Assembly: GCF_000014565.1 (NCBI RefSeq)
Contig: NC_008268.1
Coordinates: 4,716,501-4,780,500, forward strand
Direction of reading: 5' to 3'
Length of the DNA: 64,000 bases
DNA from: Rhodococcus jostii RHA1
GTDB taxonomy: Bacteria; Actinomycetota; Actinomycetes; Mycobacteriales; Mycobacteriaceae
Under the pieces are notes generated by a model, which worked only from the letters and a program-made list of their open reading frames with translations, was not told the DNA's origin and searched no databases. Positions 16,932-26,803 of the stretch are shown here, piece by piece (position 1 is the first letter of the stretch; the number at the start of each line of letters is the position of its first letter). The translations under genes and the position numbers were made by a program.

Positions 16932-18629
16932 TCAGTTCTGGTGCACGTAGGTGCCCGGTGCCGGGGCCACGGGTGGATACTCGCCGGTGCCGAGGCTCTG
17001 TGGCGCGTCGATCTCGGGGCCGCTGCGCTCACCGAGCCACTGCGCGTAGTCTGGCCACCACGAATCCGTCGCCGTCTGGGCTGTGTCCAGCCACTGTTCG
17101 GGGGTCTCGTGGTCGGCCTGGGCGAAGCGAAACGACGCGCGCGGGTTGTTCGGCGGGTTGACCATAGAGGCGATGTGGCCGCTCGACGAGAGGACGAATC
17201 GGTTGTCCTTGCTGCCGAGCAGGCGGGCGCTACGGTACGCGGACTGCCACGGGCTGATGTGGTCGGCGATACCGCCGATCACGTACGCGTCGGCGGTGAC
17301 CGTCGACAGGTCCACGGGGGTGCCCAGCATGCTCACCGCGCCGGGCGTGGTGAGTGCGTTCCGCAAGGCCATCATCACGAGGTCGCGGTGGAGGGCGGCC
17401 GTCATCCGGGTGGTGTCGGAGTTCCAGAACAGCACGTCGAAGGCCGCCGGGCGACGTCCCTGCACGTAGTTGTTGACCCAGTACCGCCAGACCAGGTCGG
17501 TCGGGCGCAGCCAGGCGAACACCTCGGCCAGGGTACGGCCGTCGAGGTATCCCTGCGCGGACGACGCCCGGATCGCGGCGCTCGCGGCGCGTTCGCTCAG
17601 CGCGGCCGAGGCGAATCCGGCCCGGTTCTGGTCCAGCACGGTGACGGCGAGCGCCAGCCCGGCGATCCGGTCGCCCTCACCGATCTCGGTGAGATGGGCG
17701 GCCGTCATGGCGGCGAGGATGCCGCCCGAGCAGGTGGCCAGCAGGTGCGTTCGATCGGCGCCGGTGATCTGCTCCACCGCGTCGAGCGCGTCGATGATCG
17801 CCTGGCCGTAGGTGTCGGCGTCCCAACTGCGATGACGGGCGAGAGGGTTGCGCCACGAGATCGTGAACACCTGCTGGCCCTGCTGCAGCAGGTACTCGAT
17901 CAGGCTCCGTCCCGGAGCGATGTCGAGAATGTAGTACTTGTTGATCACCGGGGGCACGATCAGCAGCGGGGTCGAGCGGACGGTCGGCGTCTGCGGTGTG
18001 TAGTGGATCAGCTCGAAGGCCCGGGTCTGGAGCACCACCGCGCCCTTGGTGGTGGCGACGGTCTCGCCGACCGCGAACGCGTCGGGCTCGACCATGGCGG
18101 GTACCCGCGGCTGGGAACTCATGTCCCGGGCGAAGGCACGCAGTCCCCGGACGGCGCTGAGACCTCCGGTGTCGATCAGTGCCTTCCACCCGAGCGGGCT
18201 GAGGAGCGGGCTGTTGGTCGGGGACAGGCCCTCGACGATGTTGTCGAGGACGAACCGGATCTTCTCGGTGTCCCGCCAGTCCAGGCCGGCGTCGGCGAGC
18301 AGGGCCTCGCTCGTGTGCGATGCCGCGAGATAGGCCTGCATGGTGCGACGGAGCAGCGGATTCTGCTGCCACGCGACATCACTGAAACGCTTGTCGGCCT
18401 TGGCCGGGGCACGATCGGACCGGCCGGCGGCGATCGCGCCGAGCTCACGCGCGAGGGCCCCGCCCCGGGAGGCGAGCGTGCGCGGTTGCTTGGCGAGTTC
18501 GAACCCGAAACGCGTCCACGAACTGTTCGGCTGCATTCTCGCCGGGAGCCCGCGCGTCGGCTTCGTGAGCAGGAGGTCGAGGGGGACGGCGAGTTCGTCG
18601 GGACTGGTGAACGAGGGTGCAGTGGTCAC
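16932..18629 (-). CDS. phaC: Polyhydroxyalkanoate synthase (PhaC)
   Basis: The 565-residue enzyme polymerises (R)-3-hydroxyacyl-CoA at the surface of storage granules. The synthase box is LLATCSGGILAAM with nucleophile Cys300; the first position is Ala where Gly is usual (GxCxGG). Other family blocks are PPVINKYYILDIAPGRSL, TISWRNPLARHRSWD, catalytic Asp in IGGIADHISPW and His in LSSSGHIASMV. The GTG start overlaps the acyl-CoA ligase stop (GTGA), tying polymer synthesis to substrate activation. Confidence 0.9.
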   Translation of the reverse strand: MTTAPSFTSPDELAVPLDLLLTKPTRGLPARMQPNSSWTRFGFELAKQPRTLASRGGALARELGAIAAGRSDRAPAKADKRFSDVAWQQNPLLRRTMQAYLAASHTSEALLADAGLDWRDTEKIRFVLDNIVEGLSPTNSPLLSPLGWKALIDTGGLSAVRGLRAFARDMSSQPRVPAMVEPDAFAVGETVATTKGAVVLQTRAFELIHYTPQTPTVRSTPLLIVPPVINKYYILDIAPGRSLIEYLLQQGQQVFTISWRNPLARHRSWDADTYGQAIIDALDAVEQITGADRTHLLATCSGGILAAMTAAHLTEIGEGDRIAGLALAVTVLDQNRAGFASAALSERAASAAIRASSAQGYLDGRTLAEVFAWLRPTDLVWRYWVNNYVQGRRPAAFDVLFWNSDTTRMTAALHRDLVMMALRNALTTPGAVSMLGTPVDLSTVTADAYVIGGIADHISPWQSAYRSARLLGSKDNRFVLSSSGHIASMVNPPNNPRASFRFAQADHETPEQWLDTAQTATDSWWPDYAQWLGERSGPEIDAPQSLGTGEYPPVAPAPGTYVHQN

Positions 18630-20131
18630 GGTGCGGTGCTTTCGGTGGTGGAAGCGGGGACGGTGATCTCGCGGCGGACGATCTTGCCGGTCGGGCCCTT
18701 GGGAAGGGTGTCGACGAGCCAGATCTTGCGCGGGTACTTGTAGGCGGCGACCCGGGTCCTGACGAAGTCACACAGCTCGGCGGGGTCGGCGTGCGCACCC
18801 GCTTTGAGCGCGATCGCGGCGCCGATCTCCTCGCCGAGGGACTCGTGCGGAACACCGACGACGGCCGCCTCGGCCACCGCGGGGTGCTCGTAGAGCACTT
18901 CCTCGACCTCGCGGGGGTAGACGTTGAAACCACCACGGATGATCAGGTCCTTTTTCCGGTCGACGATGACGAAATACCCGTCCTCGTCGACCTTTCCGAT
19001 GTCGCCGGTGGCGAACCAGCCGTCCGGGGAGACGGCCGCCGCGGTGGCGTCGGGCAGGTTCCAGTAGCCCTTCATCACGTTGCCGCCGCGGATCTGAATC
19101 TCGCCGGGTTCGCCTTGCGCCACCTCGGCGCCCGCGTCGTCGACCACGCGCATCTCGACGCCCTCGATGGGAGTGCCGATCGTGCCGGGTTTGCGTTCGC
19201 GGCCCGGGTGGTTGAACGAGGCGACGGGGGAGGTCTCCGACAGTCCGTACCCTTCGAGGATCACGGCCCCGACGGCCTCCTCGAAGTCGGTGAGCACCTG
19301 CACCGGCAGCGCCGAGCCGCCGGATACGCAGACGCGGAGTGTCGCTGTGGCCGACTCCGGAAACTCGGACGCCACGCCGAGCAGCGCCGAGTACATCGTC
19401 GGGACACCCTCGAAGACGGTGACACCGTCACGTTCGACCACCTCGAGCGCCTGGCGTGGCTCGAACCGCGGGATCAACGTGAGGGTCGCACCGACCGACA
19501 CGGCGGCGTTCAGCCCGCAGGTCAGGCCGAACACGTGGAAGAGCGGCAGACATCCCATCACCACGTCGGCGGGCCCGATCTCGAGCAGGGTGCGCGCGGT
19601 GACCTCGGCGTTCCGCGCGAGTCCGCCGTGGGTTAGTTCCGCGCCCTTGGGCTTGCCGGTCGTCCCGGACGTGTGGAGCACGACGGCGGTGTCGGTGTCC
19701 GTGCGATCGACCGGACGCGGCTGCGGCGGAACGTCGGCCATCAGGTCGTCGAGACCCGCGTCGTCCACCAGCCAGCACCGCGCGCCCGTCGCCGCCGCGG
19801 CGGCGGTGGCCGCATCCGCGAACCCCGGCGACCCGAACAGTGCCGTCGCGCCCGTGTTGGACAGAAAGAACGCCACCTCCCGCGATTTCAGCAGCGGATT
19901 CATGGGGACGGCGATCGCGCCGCGCCGCAGGATGCCGTACAAGACGATCGCGAACGCGGGGGTGTTGGGCAGCATCAACCCGACCCGGTCGCCCGGTGCG
20001 ATGCCGGCGCGTTCGAGGACGGTGGCGAGCCGGGCGGCAGCGTCGTCGAACTCGGTGAAGGTGAGCTGCAGGTCGTCGCACCGGAGGGCGACGTTCCCGG
20101 GAACGTCTCGGGCGGACGCTGTGAGATTCAT
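18626..20131 (-). CDS. Acyl-CoA ligase (fatty-acid/medium-chain type)
   Basis: This 501-residue ANL-superfamily ligase starts at ATG 20131 (MNLTASARDVPGN...). It has the AMP-binding P-loop LHTSGTTGKPKGAEL, the motifs GYGLSETSPV and GWFATGDIGKVDEDGY, and the C-terminal lysine region LPKGPTGKIVRREI. It should activate a fatty acid or other carboxylate with ATP and CoA. As first gene of the PHA operon it may supply the synthase with CoA thioesters. Substrate cannot be read from sequence. Confidence 0.85.
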   Translation of the reverse strand: MNLTASARDVPGNVALRCDDLQLTFTEFDDAAARLATVLERAGIAPGDRVGLMLPNTPAFAIVLYGILRRGAIAVPMNPLLKSREVAFFLSNTGATALFGSPGFADAATAAAAATGARCWLVDDAGLDDLMADVPPQPRPVDRTDTDTAVVLHTSGTTGKPKGAELTHGGLARNAEVTARTLLEIGPADVVMGCLPLFHVFGLTCGLNAAVSVGATLTLIPRFEPRQALEVVERDGVTVFEGVPTMYSALLGVASEFPESATATLRVCVSGGSALPVQVLTDFEEAVGAVILEGYGLSETSPVASFNHPGRERKPGTIGTPIEGVEMRVVDDAGAEVAQGEPGEIQIRGGNVMKGYWNLPDATAAAVSPDGWFATGDIGKVDEDGYFVIVDRKKDLIIRGGFNVYPREVEEVLYEHPAVAEAAVVGVPHESLGEEIGAAIALKAGAHADPAELCDFVRTRVAAYKYPRKIWLVDTLPKGPTGKIVRREITVPASTTESTAP

Positions 20132-20292
20132 GCTCAGATTCGGCAAGATGGGTCTCCACTCGGTACCGGTTGTCGATTGCTTTCCATCGTGACCTCGCAC
20201 GCAGCGAAGTGCGATGGTGGCGGGAACAACATGACGGCCCCCAGAATGTGCCCGGCCACAGTGCCCGGGTCCCGCCGACTATCGTGTCCGGT

Positions 20293-21492
20293 ATGGCTGC
20301 GTCCCCCGACCCCTCTGTCGCAGCGATGGGCAGGGTGATGCTCGGCCACGCCGACGAACTGGGTGCGGAGCTCGCCGATCTGATCCGGGTGCAAGTCGAT
20401 TTCTACGGTTCGAGTGCCGTCGTCGCGAAGGACGAGCTCCGGCAAAGTTGCGCCGCCAACATCGCTTTCGTCTTCCGGCAACTGTCCGGCGACGCCGACC
20501 CGGACATTCCCGCGGCGGCGGAGACCGGTACCGCGCGAGCCCGCGCCGGTGTTCCGTTGCCGGCCGTCATGGACGCATACCGTGTGGGGTTCCGATTCAT
20601 GTGGGAGGCGACAATCGCGGAGGCACGCCGGAACGGCGACCTGTCGATCGACTCGATCCTGGATGCGACGTCGCAGATACTGCTCGCCCAGGACACCTTC
20701 ACCCAGGCGATGACCACCGCCTACCGGAAGCAGCTCACCATTCAGATCCTCAGCCACGAGGAGGAGCGGTCCGCGTTGGTGGAAGCGCTTCTGTTCCGGC
20801 GGATCACCGACCGGCACAATCTGTGGGAGATCGCCGACACCCTGCGCCTGCCCACTTCGGGTCCCTATGTCGTTGTAGCAGCCGAGGTTCCAGAGATCGG
20901 ACGACTGGGGCTCCCCGAGATCGCGAGCAAATTGGACGTGCGCGACATCCGCTCGGCGTGGCGGTTGCTTCCCGACCTACAGGTCGGGATCGTCTACCTC
21001 CGGGCGCCGGCGGTGCTCGGTACCGTCGTCGAGGTTCTCGAGGGCGTCGCATCGTCGCGTGTCGGGATCAGCCCGCGGTTCGACAATCTCGCCGAGACGG
21101 GTGAGGGGCTGCGTCTCGCCCGGCTGGCCATCGCGGGTGAACCCTCGTCGAAGTCACTGGTCGCGCTGTTCGACGATTCCCCGCTCGCGTTCGCCGCCGC
21201 GAGCGCACCCGACACGATGACCCGCATCCGGACGTCCATCCTCGGCCCCCTCGACGAGCTGCCGGACGCGGAGCGTCAGATCCTGGTGACCACCTTCGAG
21301 GCCTGGCTCGACACCGGCGGCTCGGCGAACGACACCGCGACCGCGATCTTCTGCCACCCCAACACGGTGCGTCACCGGCTGCGCCGGATCGAGGAGCGGA
21401 CCGGCAGGTCTCTCTCGCGACCGCGGGACGTGGCCGAGTTGTGCCTGGCGTTCGAGATCGAGCGCCGCCGGCCGCGAGCCTCCGAGACGTAG
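20293..21492 (+). CDS. PucR-type regulator with C-terminal helix-turn-helix
   Basis: The 399-residue protein (ATG 20293, MAASPDPSV...) has an N-terminal α-helical sensor-like region and the PucR C-terminal HTH (FCHPNTVRHRLRRIEERTGR). It is divergent from the acyl-CoA ligase/PHA operon across about 160 bases, so control of that operon is the simplest role. The intergenic region holds a small broken dyad (CGCAC...GTGCG near 20196-20213). The gene ends exactly where the convergent monooxygenase gene ends. Confidence 0.78.
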   Translation: MAASPDPSVAAMGRVMLGHADELGAELADLIRVQVDFYGSSAVVAKDELRQSCAANIAFVFRQLSGDADPDIPAAAETGTARARAGVPLPAVMDAYRVGFRFMWEATIAEARRNGDLSIDSILDATSQILLAQDTFTQAMTTAYRKQLTIQILSHEEERSALVEALLFRRITDRHNLWEIADTLRLPTSGPYVVVAAEVPEIGRLGLPEIASKLDVRDIRSAWRLLPDLQVGIVYLRAPAVLGTVVEVLEGVASSRVGISPRFDNLAETGEGLRLARLAIAGEPSSKSLVALFDDSPLAFAAASAPDTMTRIRTSILGPLDELPDAERQILVTTFEAWLDTGGSANDTATAIFCHPNTVRHRLRRIEERTGRSLSRPRDVAELCLAFEIERRRPRASET

Positions 21493-22590
21493 TCAGGCGA
21501 CCGCCTCCGGCGAGCGGACGACCACGCGTTTCGCGATGTGTTTCGCGACGTACGCGGCGTCGCGGCCCACGCCGCCGGTGAGCATCGACGCGAACGCCTG
21601 CAGGAACGGCAGCCCCACGAAATACAGTCCCGGATGGTCCGGTGAGACTCCGCGGGACTGCTCGGGCCACCCGTCGGAGCCGGTGACGGGGATCTGGATC
21701 CACGACGTGTCCTTGCGGAACCCGGTGCACCAGATGACGTTGCGGACGTCGAATGCGGTGCCGTCGTCGAGGACCGGTCTGCCGTCGTGGACGCCGGTGA
21801 CCTTCGCGGGGAAGTGCTCCACACCGGCCGCAGCCAGGTCGGCCCGCTTGACCCGCAGGAGTGGTCCGCCGCCCGAGCGGACGTGGGTGCACATCTTCCG
21901 GCCGACGGGGGTGCGTTCCGTCAGAACGTGATTGGCCATGAACCACATGATCGGGACCGCGAGGTGGGCGAGGCGTCCCTCGATGTCGAACGGCACCTCC
22001 CCGCGGACGGGCCCGCAGATCGTGGTGCGATGCGAACGGGAGGCCTCCAGCGCGATGTCCGCGCCGGAGTGGCTGCACCCGACCACCAGCACCGGCCCGT
22101 CCTGCAGTTGGGACGGATTGCGGTAGTCGCTCGAATGCAGTTGCCGGATCCGGGGGTCGAGGCGCTCGGCGAGATCCGGGACGACCGGGGACTGCCAGGT
22201 CCCGGAGGCGACGACGACGTTGTCGGCCTCGAATCGGTCCGTCCCGGCGGTGACGACGTAACGGTCGCCGTCACGGGACAGGCCGTCGACGGTGGTGCCG
22301 GTCCGGATCGGGAGCGCGAATCGCTGCGCGTAGGCCTCGAAGTAGTCGGCGACCTCGTCCTTCCCGGGCCAGGACCACGCCGGGGCGGGAATTCCCCAGC
22401 CGGGCAGGCCGTCGTACCGGGCGGGACTGTAGAGCCGGAGCGAGTCGAATCGCTCCCGCCACACGTCTCCGACGCGGTCGTGGGCGTCGAGGATCACGAA
22501 TCGCTGCCCGCATCGTGTGAGATGGTATCCGGTGGCGAGGCCGGCTTGTCCGGCGCCGATCACGATCGTCTCGAAGCGTTCTGTGGACAT
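21493..22590 (-). CDS. FAD/NADPH-dependent monooxygenase-like flavoprotein
   Basis: The 365-residue flavoprotein starts at ATG 22590. It has an N-terminal FAD dinucleotide fold (IVIGAGQAGLATGYHL) and an internal NAD(P)H fold (VLVVGCSHSGADIALEAS), with a GxWQSPxVP-like block (GTWQSPVVPDLAERLD). It resembles single-component flavin-containing monooxygenases and CzcO-type oxidoreductases. Substrate is unknown. It is a single gene between two regulators. Confidence 0.8.
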   Translation of the reverse strand: MSTERFETIVIGAGQAGLATGYHLTRCGQRFVILDAHDRVGDVWRERFDSLRLYSPARYDGLPGWGIPAPAWSWPGKDEVADYFEAYAQRFALPIRTGTTVDGLSRDGDRYVVTAGTDRFEADNVVVASGTWQSPVVPDLAERLDPRIRQLHSSDYRNPSQLQDGPVLVVGCSHSGADIALEASRSHRTTICGPVRGEVPFDIEGRLAHLAVPIMWFMANHVLTERTPVGRKMCTHVRSGGGPLLRVKRADLAAAGVEHFPAKVTGVHDGRPVLDDGTAFDVRNVIWCTGFRKDTSWIQIPVTGSDGWPEQSRGVSPDHPGLYFVGLPFLQAFASMLTGGVGRDAAYVAKHIAKRVVVRSPEAVA

Positions 22591-22699
22591 CGTCTGCCTT
22601 CTTCCCTGTGGTGATCGGTGGTCATGCTCAACGCTATGACCGGGCCGATCTCGGCGCGTCGGGAGAATGGCGCAGATACGTACGACCGTATGGGTACTT

Positions 22700-24340
22700 T
22701 CATGCAGACGGCCCGACGAGGCGATGCTCGTACGCATAGGCCGTGGCCGCGGACCGCGACGAGATCCCCAGCTTGACGAAGATGTTGCTCAGGTGCCGCG
22801 CGACCGTCTTCTCGCTGAGGAACAGTTCCGTCGCCACCGCCCGGTTGCTCTTGCCCGCCGCCACGAGGCGGAGCACACACACCTCACGCGGGGTCAGGGG
22901 AGTGCTGACCGCCGGGTCGGGGCGGAACTCCGCCCGGAGTCGCTCGAGATCCGGGACCGCGCCCAGTTGCCGGTAGGTGGCGGACGCGAGGTCGTGCTCC
23001 ATCTGCGCGGTGTCGTCGTCCCCCAGGTCGCGGCACACCAGCGCGACCGACTCCCGGACCCGCGCGCACTCGTAGGGAGCGCCGATGTCCTGCCAGCGTC
23101 GCCACGCGTCGCGCAGAACGGTCAGCGCGTCGCTGCCCCGACCTTCGGCGTGCAGCACCGACCCCGACGTCTGAGCGGACAGTGCGCACAGGTAGGGGAT
23201 CACGAATCGTGTTGCAATCGAGTCGAGTTCGTCGGCTGCGGCGCGAGCCGCCGGGACGTCGCCGGCGGCGAGCAGGATGTCCACGCAGGCGGGCAGCAGC
23301 CGGGCGCGTTCCACGGCGCCGGTGGACTCGTCCACCGCACAGCGGATCGAAGCGACCGCGCTGCCGACCCGCCCCTGCGCCATCCGCATCAGCGCGAGTC
23401 CGGGCTGCGGCCGCCTGCCCCAGCGGTTCGCCTCCAGAAACAGCTTCTCGGCCTGGGCGACCTCGCCGCGCAGGCGGTGGAGGTCGGCCATCACGTAGGC
23501 GGCGGACCCGGCCGCGGCGTGCGAGGCGAGCCGCTCGCGTGCCCGCCGCGCCGAGTCCATCGCCGTGGGCCACTCGCCCTGCAGTTGCAGGATCTCGGCG
23601 CGGTGGACGAGGCACTGACCGCGGTAGGGGACGAGGTCGGGTTGCGAAGAGCACCACTCCTCCAGCGCCACAGTCCATTCCCTGGACCGGCGGAGATCGC
23701 ACATGTTCTGGCACTGCTCGATCACGGCGCAGTACACGATCCCCGCCACCACCGGGGACACCTCGTCGGACGTCACCCCGACCATCGCCTCGTCGAACGC
23801 GGACACCGCGTCGGCGACCTCCCCCAGCAGGACGAGCGAATGACCGGTGCCCAGCACCCCCAGCGTCGTCAGGTCCGGGTCGGCGAACCGGGTGCCCGTC
23901 TCCGTGATCGCACGGAAGATGTCGCGCGCGGCGGTGCCGTCACCGGCGTCGATCCGCCTCAGTCCCTGCGGCACCAGTAGGTAGCCGCGTTCGGCGCAGT
24001 CCACCCCCGCGGTGTCCAGCAGTCGCTGGGCCTTGCTCAGCCAGCCGCCGCCGCGCGCCTGCTCGCCCCGCATGATCAAAACGAACGAGAGCCAGAACGC
24101 GCACCGCGCGGAGCGCACCGGCCGACCCGCGCGGGCCCACTCGTGCACCGCCCGTTCCCACCATTCGGTGCTGGCGTCGTCCTCACCGAGCAGGTAGGCG
24201 GCGGTGGCGACCAGTTCGAGGTCGTCACCGGACAGCGGGTCCTGCCGGTCGGCGCCCGACAGTCGGGCGTAGGCGTCGCGCCAGTCTCGTCGTTCGAAGG
24301 CCGCACGGCCCGTCCGGAGTTCCGACGCCGCGTCGGACAT
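22700..24340 (-). CDS. LuxR-type regulator with TPR-like helical region
   Basis: The 546-residue protein is mostly helical repeats rich in Ala/Leu/Trp (TPR-like), ending in a LuxR/GerE HTH (LTPREVCVLRLVAAGKSNRA, then LFLSEKTVARHLSNIFVKLG). It has no ATPase P-loop, so it is not a full LAL regulator. I chose ATG 24340 because AGGAG lies six bases upstream. Its target is unknown; it is divergent from the ABC pair. Confidence 0.78.
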   Translation of the reverse strand: MSDAASELRTGRAAFERRDWRDAYARLSGADRQDPLSGDDLELVATAAYLLGEDDASTEWWERAVHEWARAGRPVRSARCAFWLSFVLIMRGEQARGGGWLSKAQRLLDTAGVDCAERGYLLVPQGLRRIDAGDGTAARDIFRAITETGTRFADPDLTTLGVLGTGHSLVLLGEVADAVSAFDEAMVGVTSDEVSPVVAGIVYCAVIEQCQNMCDLRRSREWTVALEEWCSSQPDLVPYRGQCLVHRAEILQLQGEWPTAMDSARRARERLASHAAAGSAAYVMADLHRLRGEVAQAEKLFLEANRWGRRPQPGLALMRMAQGRVGSAVASIRCAVDESTGAVERARLLPACVDILLAAGDVPAARAAADELDSIATRFVIPYLCALSAQTSGSVLHAEGRGSDALTVLRDAWRRWQDIGAPYECARVRESVALVCRDLGDDDTAQMEHDLASATYRQLGAVPDLERLRAEFRPDPAVSTPLTPREVCVLRLVAAGKSNRAVATELFLSEKTVARHLSNIFVKLGISSRSAATAYAYEHRLVGPSA

Positions 24341-24489
24341 CACTGTCTCCTGCCGAAGATCTGCGCGCTGACCTGCTCGGATTTCAGACTACCGCCGCAC
24401 CGGGCCCGCCGGGAACGTCGAATATTTCCTGCAACCTGTCGGTGCCTCGAGTCACACTGGGTCCAGACGCCAACGGATGGGAACTTCTG

Positions 24490-25446
24490 ATGGTCGATGC
24501 GATAACGGCAGAGGGTCTGGTCAAGAAATACGGCAAGGTCACGGCACTGGACGGGGTCGACCTCGCGGTCCCGTCGGGAACGGTGATGGCGCTGCTCGGC
24601 CCGAACGGCGCCGGCAAGACGACGGCGGTGCGGGTCTTCACCACCCTTCTCGTCCCGGATGCCGGCCGGGCGGAGGTGGCCGGTCTCGACGTCGTCCACG
24701 ATGCGCGGGTGCTCCGATCCCGGATCGGGGCGTCGGGTCAGTACGCCGCCGTCGACGAGTACCTCACCGGTTTCGAGAACCTCGAGATGGTCGGGCGGCT
24801 CTACCACCTCGGGGGCAAGCGCAGTAAGGCGCGCGCCCGCGAACTGCTCGAACAGTTCGACCTGGTCGAGGCAGGAGATCGCCCCGTCAAGGGCTACTCG
24901 GGTGGCATGCGTCGTCGTCTCGACCTCGCGGGAGCACTCGTCGCCGAGCCGGAAGTGTTGTTCCTGGACGAACCGACCACCGGGCTCGACCCCCGCGCCC
25001 GGCTGGCGCTCTGGGATGTCATCGACAATCTCGTCGCCAGGGGCACCACGCTTCTCCTGACCACCCAGTACATGGAAGAAGCCGAGCGCCTCGCCGACCA
25101 GATCGCCGTGATCGACCACGGTTCGGTCATCGCCCGCGGAACTGCCGACGAATTGAAGGACCGCGTGGGCGGTGAGCGCATCGAGTTGAGCGTCCGGGAG
25201 GGCATCGAACTCTCCGTCGTGCGCGACGAACTGGCCCCACTCGCCGCTGGGGACATCCTGGTGGAGGAGAACGTCCGCCGTGTGACGGTGCCGGTGACCG
25301 GCGGTGCGGACGCCCTCGTCGAGGCGCTGGGCCGCCTCTCCGATCGAGGAGTGAAGGTGTTCGACGTCGGTCTGCGCCGACCGACCCTGGACGACGTGTT
25401 CCTCACCCTGACCGGACACGAAGCCGAAGAGGAGCACGTCTCATGA
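24490..25446 (+). CDS. DrrA-like ABC exporter ATPase
   Basis: The 318-residue ATPase (ATG 24490) has Walker A GPNGAGKTT, signature YSGGMRRRLDLAGAL, Walker B VLFLDEPTTGLDP and the DrrA-type C-terminal tail of about 90 residues. Family members export hydrophobic drugs or lipids together with an ABC-2 permease. The stop overlaps the permease start (ATGA). The substrate cannot be inferred. Confidence 0.85.
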   Translation: MVDAITAEGLVKKYGKVTALDGVDLAVPSGTVMALLGPNGAGKTTAVRVFTTLLVPDAGRAEVAGLDVVHDARVLRSRIGASGQYAAVDEYLTGFENLEMVGRLYHLGGKRSKARARELLEQFDLVEAGDRPVKGYSGGMRRRLDLAGALVAEPEVLFLDEPTTGLDPRARLALWDVIDNLVARGTTLLLTTQYMEEAERLADQIAVIDHGSVIARGTADELKDRVGGERIELSVREGIELSVVRDELAPLAAGDILVEENVRRVTVPVTGGADALVEALGRLSDRGVKVFDVGLRRPTLDDVFLTLTGHEAEEEHVS

Positions 25447-26261
25447 GCGCCCCACAGACCGCGTCCGTGCACACCGCGCTCGCGGACGGGCTCACGATCG
25501 CCAAGCGCAACATGATCAAGATCAAGCGCGTCCCCGACCTCATCGTGTTCACCACGTTGTCGCCGATCATGTTCGTGCTGCTGTTCGCGTACGTGTTCGG
25601 TAGTGCCATCCAGGTTCCCGGGATGTCCTACCGCGAGTTCCTGATCGCCGGGATCTTCACGCAGACAGTCATCTTCGGGGCCACATGGACTGGTCTCGGG
25701 ATGGTCGAGGATCTGCAGAAGGGGATCATCGACCGGTTCCGGTCGCTTCCGATGGCCCCATCCGCCGTTCTCCTCGGCCGCACCTCCACCGACGTCCTGA
25801 TCAACATCGTCAGCCTTGTCGTGATGTCACTGACGGGTCTGATCATCGGGTGGCGCATCCACTCGAGTCTCGGCGAAGCGCTGCTCGGCTACCTGCTCCT
25901 GCTGTTGTTCGCCTACGCGCTGTCGTGGGTGATGGCGGTGGTCGGCCTGTGGATCCGCACGCCGGAGGTGTTCAACAACGCCAGCTTCATCGTCATCTTC
26001 CCGCTCTCGTTCATCGCGAACACGTTCGTCGAGACCACCAACCTGCCCGGTCCGCTGAAGGTGATCGCGGAATGGAATCCGGTGTCCGCGGTGACGCAGG
26101 CCGTGCGAGAACTGTTCGGAAACACCAACCCGGACATGACCGTTCCCGACGCTTGGCCGTTGCAGCACCCGATCATCGCCTCACTGGCATGGTCGGCGGT
26201 GCTGCTGGTGATCTTCGTGCCGTTCGCGATCCGGCGCTACAAGAAGGCCGTCAGCCGCTGA
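25443..26261 (+). CDS. DrrB-like ABC-2 type exporter permease
   Basis: The 272-residue membrane protein has six hydrophobic segments and the ABC-2/DrrB motif region DLQKGIIDRFRSLPMAPSAV followed by LGRTSTDVL, as in daunorubicin-type exporters. It is translationally coupled to the ATPase and should form the membrane part of the same exporter. Confidence 0.85.
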   Translation: MSAPQTASVHTALADGLTIAKRNMIKIKRVPDLIVFTTLSPIMFVLLFAYVFGSAIQVPGMSYREFLIAGIFTQTVIFGATWTGLGMVEDLQKGIIDRFRSLPMAPSAVLLGRTSTDVLINIVSLVVMSLTGLIIGWRIHSSLGEALLGYLLLLLFAYALSWVMAVVGLWIRTPEVFNNASFIVIFPLSFIANTFVETTNLPGPLKVIAEWNPVSAVTQAVRELFGNTNPDMTVPDAWPLQHPIIASLAWSAVLLVIFVPFAIRRYKKAVSR

Positions 26262-26271
26262 GGGGCGGCGG

Positions 26272-26700
26272 TCACCGCCCCGCAGCCGGGATCACGCCCA
26301 ACTGCTGGAGCATGGCGAGGACGTCCTTGTCCGACCACTTCTCCGCAATCCGCCCGTTCTCGATGCGGTGGATGACGGTGGCGGTCATTTCCATGCGGTT
26401 CCCCGTCGCGGGAATTCCGGGCAGATCACCCGTCTGCGTTCCGGCACACAGTAGCCGGGTAACGACCTTGTCGCCCTCGGCCACCTGATCCTCGATCACG
26501 TGCGTCCCCGGTGTGGCCTCCCAGAACAACCGGAATACCTGCTTCAGTCCCTCGCGCCCCGGTGCTTCGAGGCCGGGAAACGGCGGCGGTGAATGGTCGA
26601 GGTAATTCTCGTCGACGAGTTCGTCCAGTGCGTCGATGTTGCCTGCGTCGATCTCGGTGTAGAAACGCCGGATCAATTCCTTGTTCGCTTCCAGTGACAT
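26272..26700 (-). CDS. SnoaL-like (ester cyclase family) protein
   Basis: A 142-residue NTF2/SnoaL-fold protein (ATG 26700): NKELIRRFYTEIDAGNIDAL, ENYLDHSPPPFPG, and FRLFWEATPGTHVIEDQVAEG. Small cytoplasmic proteins of this family act as cyclases, isomerases or ligand-binding proteins, and function is not predictable. It converges with the ABC pair, 10 bases away. Confidence 0.75.
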   Translation of the reverse strand: MSLEANKELIRRFYTEIDAGNIDALDELVDENYLDHSPPPFPGLEAPGREGLKQVFRLFWEATPGTHVIEDQVAEGDKVVTRLLCAGTQTGDLPGIPATGNRMEMTATVIHRIENGRIAEKWSDKDVLAMLQQLGVIPAAGR

Positions 26701-26752
26701 GTCTCCATTGTCTGCCGGTCGCGTCGCCGCGTACACCCACCTCCGCCGGACC

Positions 26753-26793
26753 AACGGGACGCTCGTTGCGTCAGATCGAACGAGCGTCCCGTT
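26753..26793 (-). terminator. Perfect 15-bp hairpin after the MocA-like gene
   Basis: AACGGGACGCTCGTT and AACGAGCGTCCCGTT pair perfectly around an 11-base loop. It starts ten bases past the stop of the MocA-like gene on the minus strand and lies upstream of the SnoaL gene, so it probably ends the dioxygenase-MocA transcript. There is no strong U-run. Confidence 0.8.
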
Positions 26794-26803
26794 CGTTCAG
26801 GGG

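Noticed and set aside
20170..20292. Longer N-terminus for the PucR-type regulator starting near 20170
   Set aside because: The extension has no domain and covers the divergent promoter; ATG 20293 starts the conserved part.
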